A DNA stretch of 64,000 bases from Frondihabitans sucicola (GTDB lineage: Bacteria; Actinomycetota; Actinomycetes; Actinomycetales; Microbacteriaceae), in contig NZ_AP027732.1 in NCBI RefSeq assembly GCF_030296615.1, positions 1,550,001 to 1,614,000 on the forward strand, in the 5' to 3' direction. Both the position numbers and the translations under genes were made by a program. Below the pieces are notes generated by a model that saw only the letters and a program-made list of their open reading frames with translations, searched no databases and was not told the origin of the DNA. The first letter of the stretch is position 1. Every line of letters begins with the position of its first letter. Below are positions 62,489 through 64,000 of this stretch, piece after piece.

Positions 62489-64000
62489 GGAGTGGTGACC
62501 TCCCGCCGGAGAGCGACGGCCGCGGTCTCGTAGGGGCGGAGCCGGATCGCGACCCGACGGCCGTCGACGGCGAGCGGCTCCCGCTCGTCTCCGAGGTAGG
62601 TGCTCCGGGCGGCGGAGCCGATCTCGATTCCGAAGGTCAGCGTCGCGTCGATCTCCTCGCCGGCGAACGACTGCAGTCGGACGATCGACGCCGCGGGCCC
62701 GTCGCCGGCCACGACCGACACCAGCTGCACGCGCTCGTCGTCGATCTCGACGAGCGACGCTTCGGCGGTGCCGTCGGCGGCGTGCCCGCGCGCCTCGGCC
62801 ACGGCCACCGGGTGGACGACGTCGGCGCCGGTCGCGATCGCCGTCGCCTGGGTCGGTTCGTCCGCCGTCGCGCGCACGCCCACGGCGTAGGTGAACGTGG
62901 CCGTGAACGCCTGCTCGATGGGGAAGTTCGTGTCCCAGACGTTGTTGTGGAACCACGAGAAGACGGTTGCCGGCTCGACCGGGCTCGTGCTCGCCGGGAA
63001 CGGGGAGTACGGAAGCGCGATGCTTCCGACCTGGACGAGCGGGGCGTCCTTCGTCACCCAGACGACCGCGTCGTCTCCATCGTCGATGGTCACCCAGTTG
63101 CGGACCGCGCGCATGTGCTGCGGCGCCCCGGGGATGTGGGCGATGCCGTCTCCGGTGACGCCGCCGGAGACCTCGAAGTGGACCACGGGGTCGGACGCCG
63201 CGAACGGGAACGCGAAGTAGCCGCTCTCTTTGATCAGGGTGGTCTTCTTGGTCACGCGGTTCTCGATCACGAGCCTCGGCGACCCGTGTCGAAGGCGCAG
63301 GGTGACCTCGACCCGGTCGACGCCGTTCGCCGTGTACTCGTAGACGAGCCGTTCCTCGACGGCGTCCCTCGCCCGCTCGACGACCACGGAGGGATTCGCG
63401 ACCGTCCGCGAAGCGAGCAGTTCGAGGCGGTCCGAGACGGAGAGCTTGTTGGCGAGGTGGTTGAAGCCGGCGCCCGACGACCCGTACTCGTCGTACAGGT
63501 AGGCGTTGAACCCCGCCACCGATGCGGAGTTGACCAGGTCGCGACCCGTGCGCTTCTCGACCAGGGACGAGATCGACGAGGTCTGCTCGTCGACGACCAC
63601 GCGCAGGTGCTCGTTCTCGAGCGTCAGGAGATCCTGTCGGGGCGTCGAGTGGAGCGAGAGCGACTCGGTCTCGGCGTCCGCGTCGGCGCGCGACACGTCG
63701 AGGCGTACGAATCCGAGCGCGGGAAGATCCGGCACGATCACGCTCGCCCATCGACCCGATTCGCGGTGCGGCTGATTGCCCTGGTCCTTGACGGAGTGGG
63801 GCAGGATCGCGCCGCTTCGGCCGTCTCGGACCACGAACCCGGTGTCGAGGGGGAGGTGCGCCTCCTTGACGAGGAGCTGGACGACGGCGTCGCGCCGCCG
63901 CCCCGTGGCGTTGGCGGCGACGTAGCTCGTCACGGAGTCGGGATCGGGCGAGACGCCCTCGGCCAGGTACGCCATCGCGTGCTCGCGGAACTCGAGGGCC
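62485..64000 (-). CDS. GH38-type alpha-mannosidase, C-terminal part (5' end outside window)
   Basis: About 505 residues of the C-terminal beta-sandwich half of a glycoside hydrolase family 38 protein. It shows LTLENEHLRVVVDEQTSSIS then SLVEKRTGRDLVNSASVAGF, VIENRVTKKTTLIKESGYFA, FSWFHNNVWDTNFPIEQAFT and a final all-beta domain ending TAAVALRREVTTP. Translation is open to the window edge, where LEFREHAMAYLAEG precedes, so the catalytic N-terminal barrel lies beyond 64000. It is upstream of and overlaps the DUF5054 gene, indicating two GH38-related enzymes made together, probably for alpha-mannoside breakdown. Confidence 0.88.
   Translation of the reverse strand, partial: ALEFREHAMAYLAEGVSPDPDSVTSYVAANATGRRRDAVVQLLVKEAHLPLDTGFVVRDGRSGAILPHSVKDQGNQPHRESGRWASVIVPDLPALGFVRLDVSRADADAETESLSLHSTPRQDLLTLENEHLRVVVDEQTSSISSLVEKRTGRDLVNSASVAGFNAYLYDEYGSSGAGFNHLANKLSVSDRLELLASRTVANPSVVVERARDAVEERLVYEYTANGVDRVEVTLRLRHGSPRLVIENRVTKKTTLIKESGYFAFPFAASDPVVHFEVSGGVTGDGIAHIPGAPQHMRAVRNWVTIDDGDDAVVWVTKDAPLVQVGSIALPYSPFPASTSPVEPATVFSWFHNNVWDTNFPIEQAFTATFTYAVGVRATADEPTQATAIATGADVVHPVAVAEARGHAADGTAEASLVEIDDERVQLVSVVAGDGPAASIVRLQSFAGEEIDATLTFGIEIGSAARSTYLGDEREPLAVDGRRVAIRLRPYETAAVALRREVTTP

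Overview
The window is a chromosomal segment of a high-GC Gram-positive actinobacterium, most likely a member of the Microbacteriaceae (Micrococcales). The reasons are the very high G+C content with G/C at third codon positions, frequent GTG starts, many 4-base ATGA/GTGA stop-start overlaps, a LAFTG cell-wall sorting signal of the class-E sortase type, and families typical of that group (DUF6421, DUF3516 helicase, DUF4166, DUF5054). The genus cannot be fixed from the sequence alone.

Layout. 1-4.4 kb: an overlapping operon DUF6421 - SDR - L-threonine aldolase (cut by the window edge) and a wall-anchored surface protein. 4.4-7.4 kb: a small accessory island of lower G+C with a 198-bp imperfect palindrome (MITE-like), three unrecognised or phosphoribosyltransferase genes and an IS110 transposase remnant. 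7.4-18.6 kb: redox genes with their TetR regulators (SDR, quinone oxidoreductase, aldo/keto reductase) around a polar-amino-acid-type ABC importer that diverges from three overlapping flavin monooxygenase genes, a set that looks like organosulfur or related scavenging. 18.7-25 kb: carbohydrate uptake and oxidation (MFS, sugar isomerase, Gfo/Idh dehydrogenase) and glycerol catabolism (glpK-glpF). 25-27.8 kb: DedA - sensor kinase - LuxR-type response regulator. 27.8-32.7 kb: beta-mannosidase with LacI regulator, a secreted protein and rhamnose mutarotase. 32.7-45.4 kb: an SGNH-GAF fusion, epimerase/DUF4166, a large helicase-nuclease-like protein with degenerate motifs, mscL, FmdB, 5-formyl-THF cyclo-ligase, galU, a GNAT acetyltransferase and a membrane protein. 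45.6-60.4 kb: tRNA-Ala(CGC), ASCH protein, an ABC-2 transporter, a heterodimeric ABC exporter, a methyltransferase, a DEAD-box helicase, rnhA, an aldo/keto reductase and an MFS gene. 60.4-64 kb: two overlapping GH38-type genes, the second cut by the window edge. With the beta-mannosidase and LacI gene these point to use of mannose-containing plant or fungal glycans.

Two sequence-level patterns matter most. First, fourteen genes carry apparent single-base losses (18 sites). Every one needs exactly +1 base, every one can be restored by adding a C to a C run on the coding strand, and the restored lengths are all whole numbers of codons. This is most simply explained by homopolymer errors in the assembly, so these genes are annotated as CDS with the break position given. 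Second, the intergenic DNA is rich in structured repeats: three copies of a roughly 95-bp paired inverted repeat (REP/BIME-like), a near-perfect 89-bp palindrome, a MITE-like element, a 7 x 19-bp tandem array, a 45-bp minisatellite at a transporter stop codon, a short duplication of a tRNA 3' end, and a strongly recurring 9-mer GGATCCTGC. No CRISPR array, rRNA gene, prophage or complete transposon was seen.
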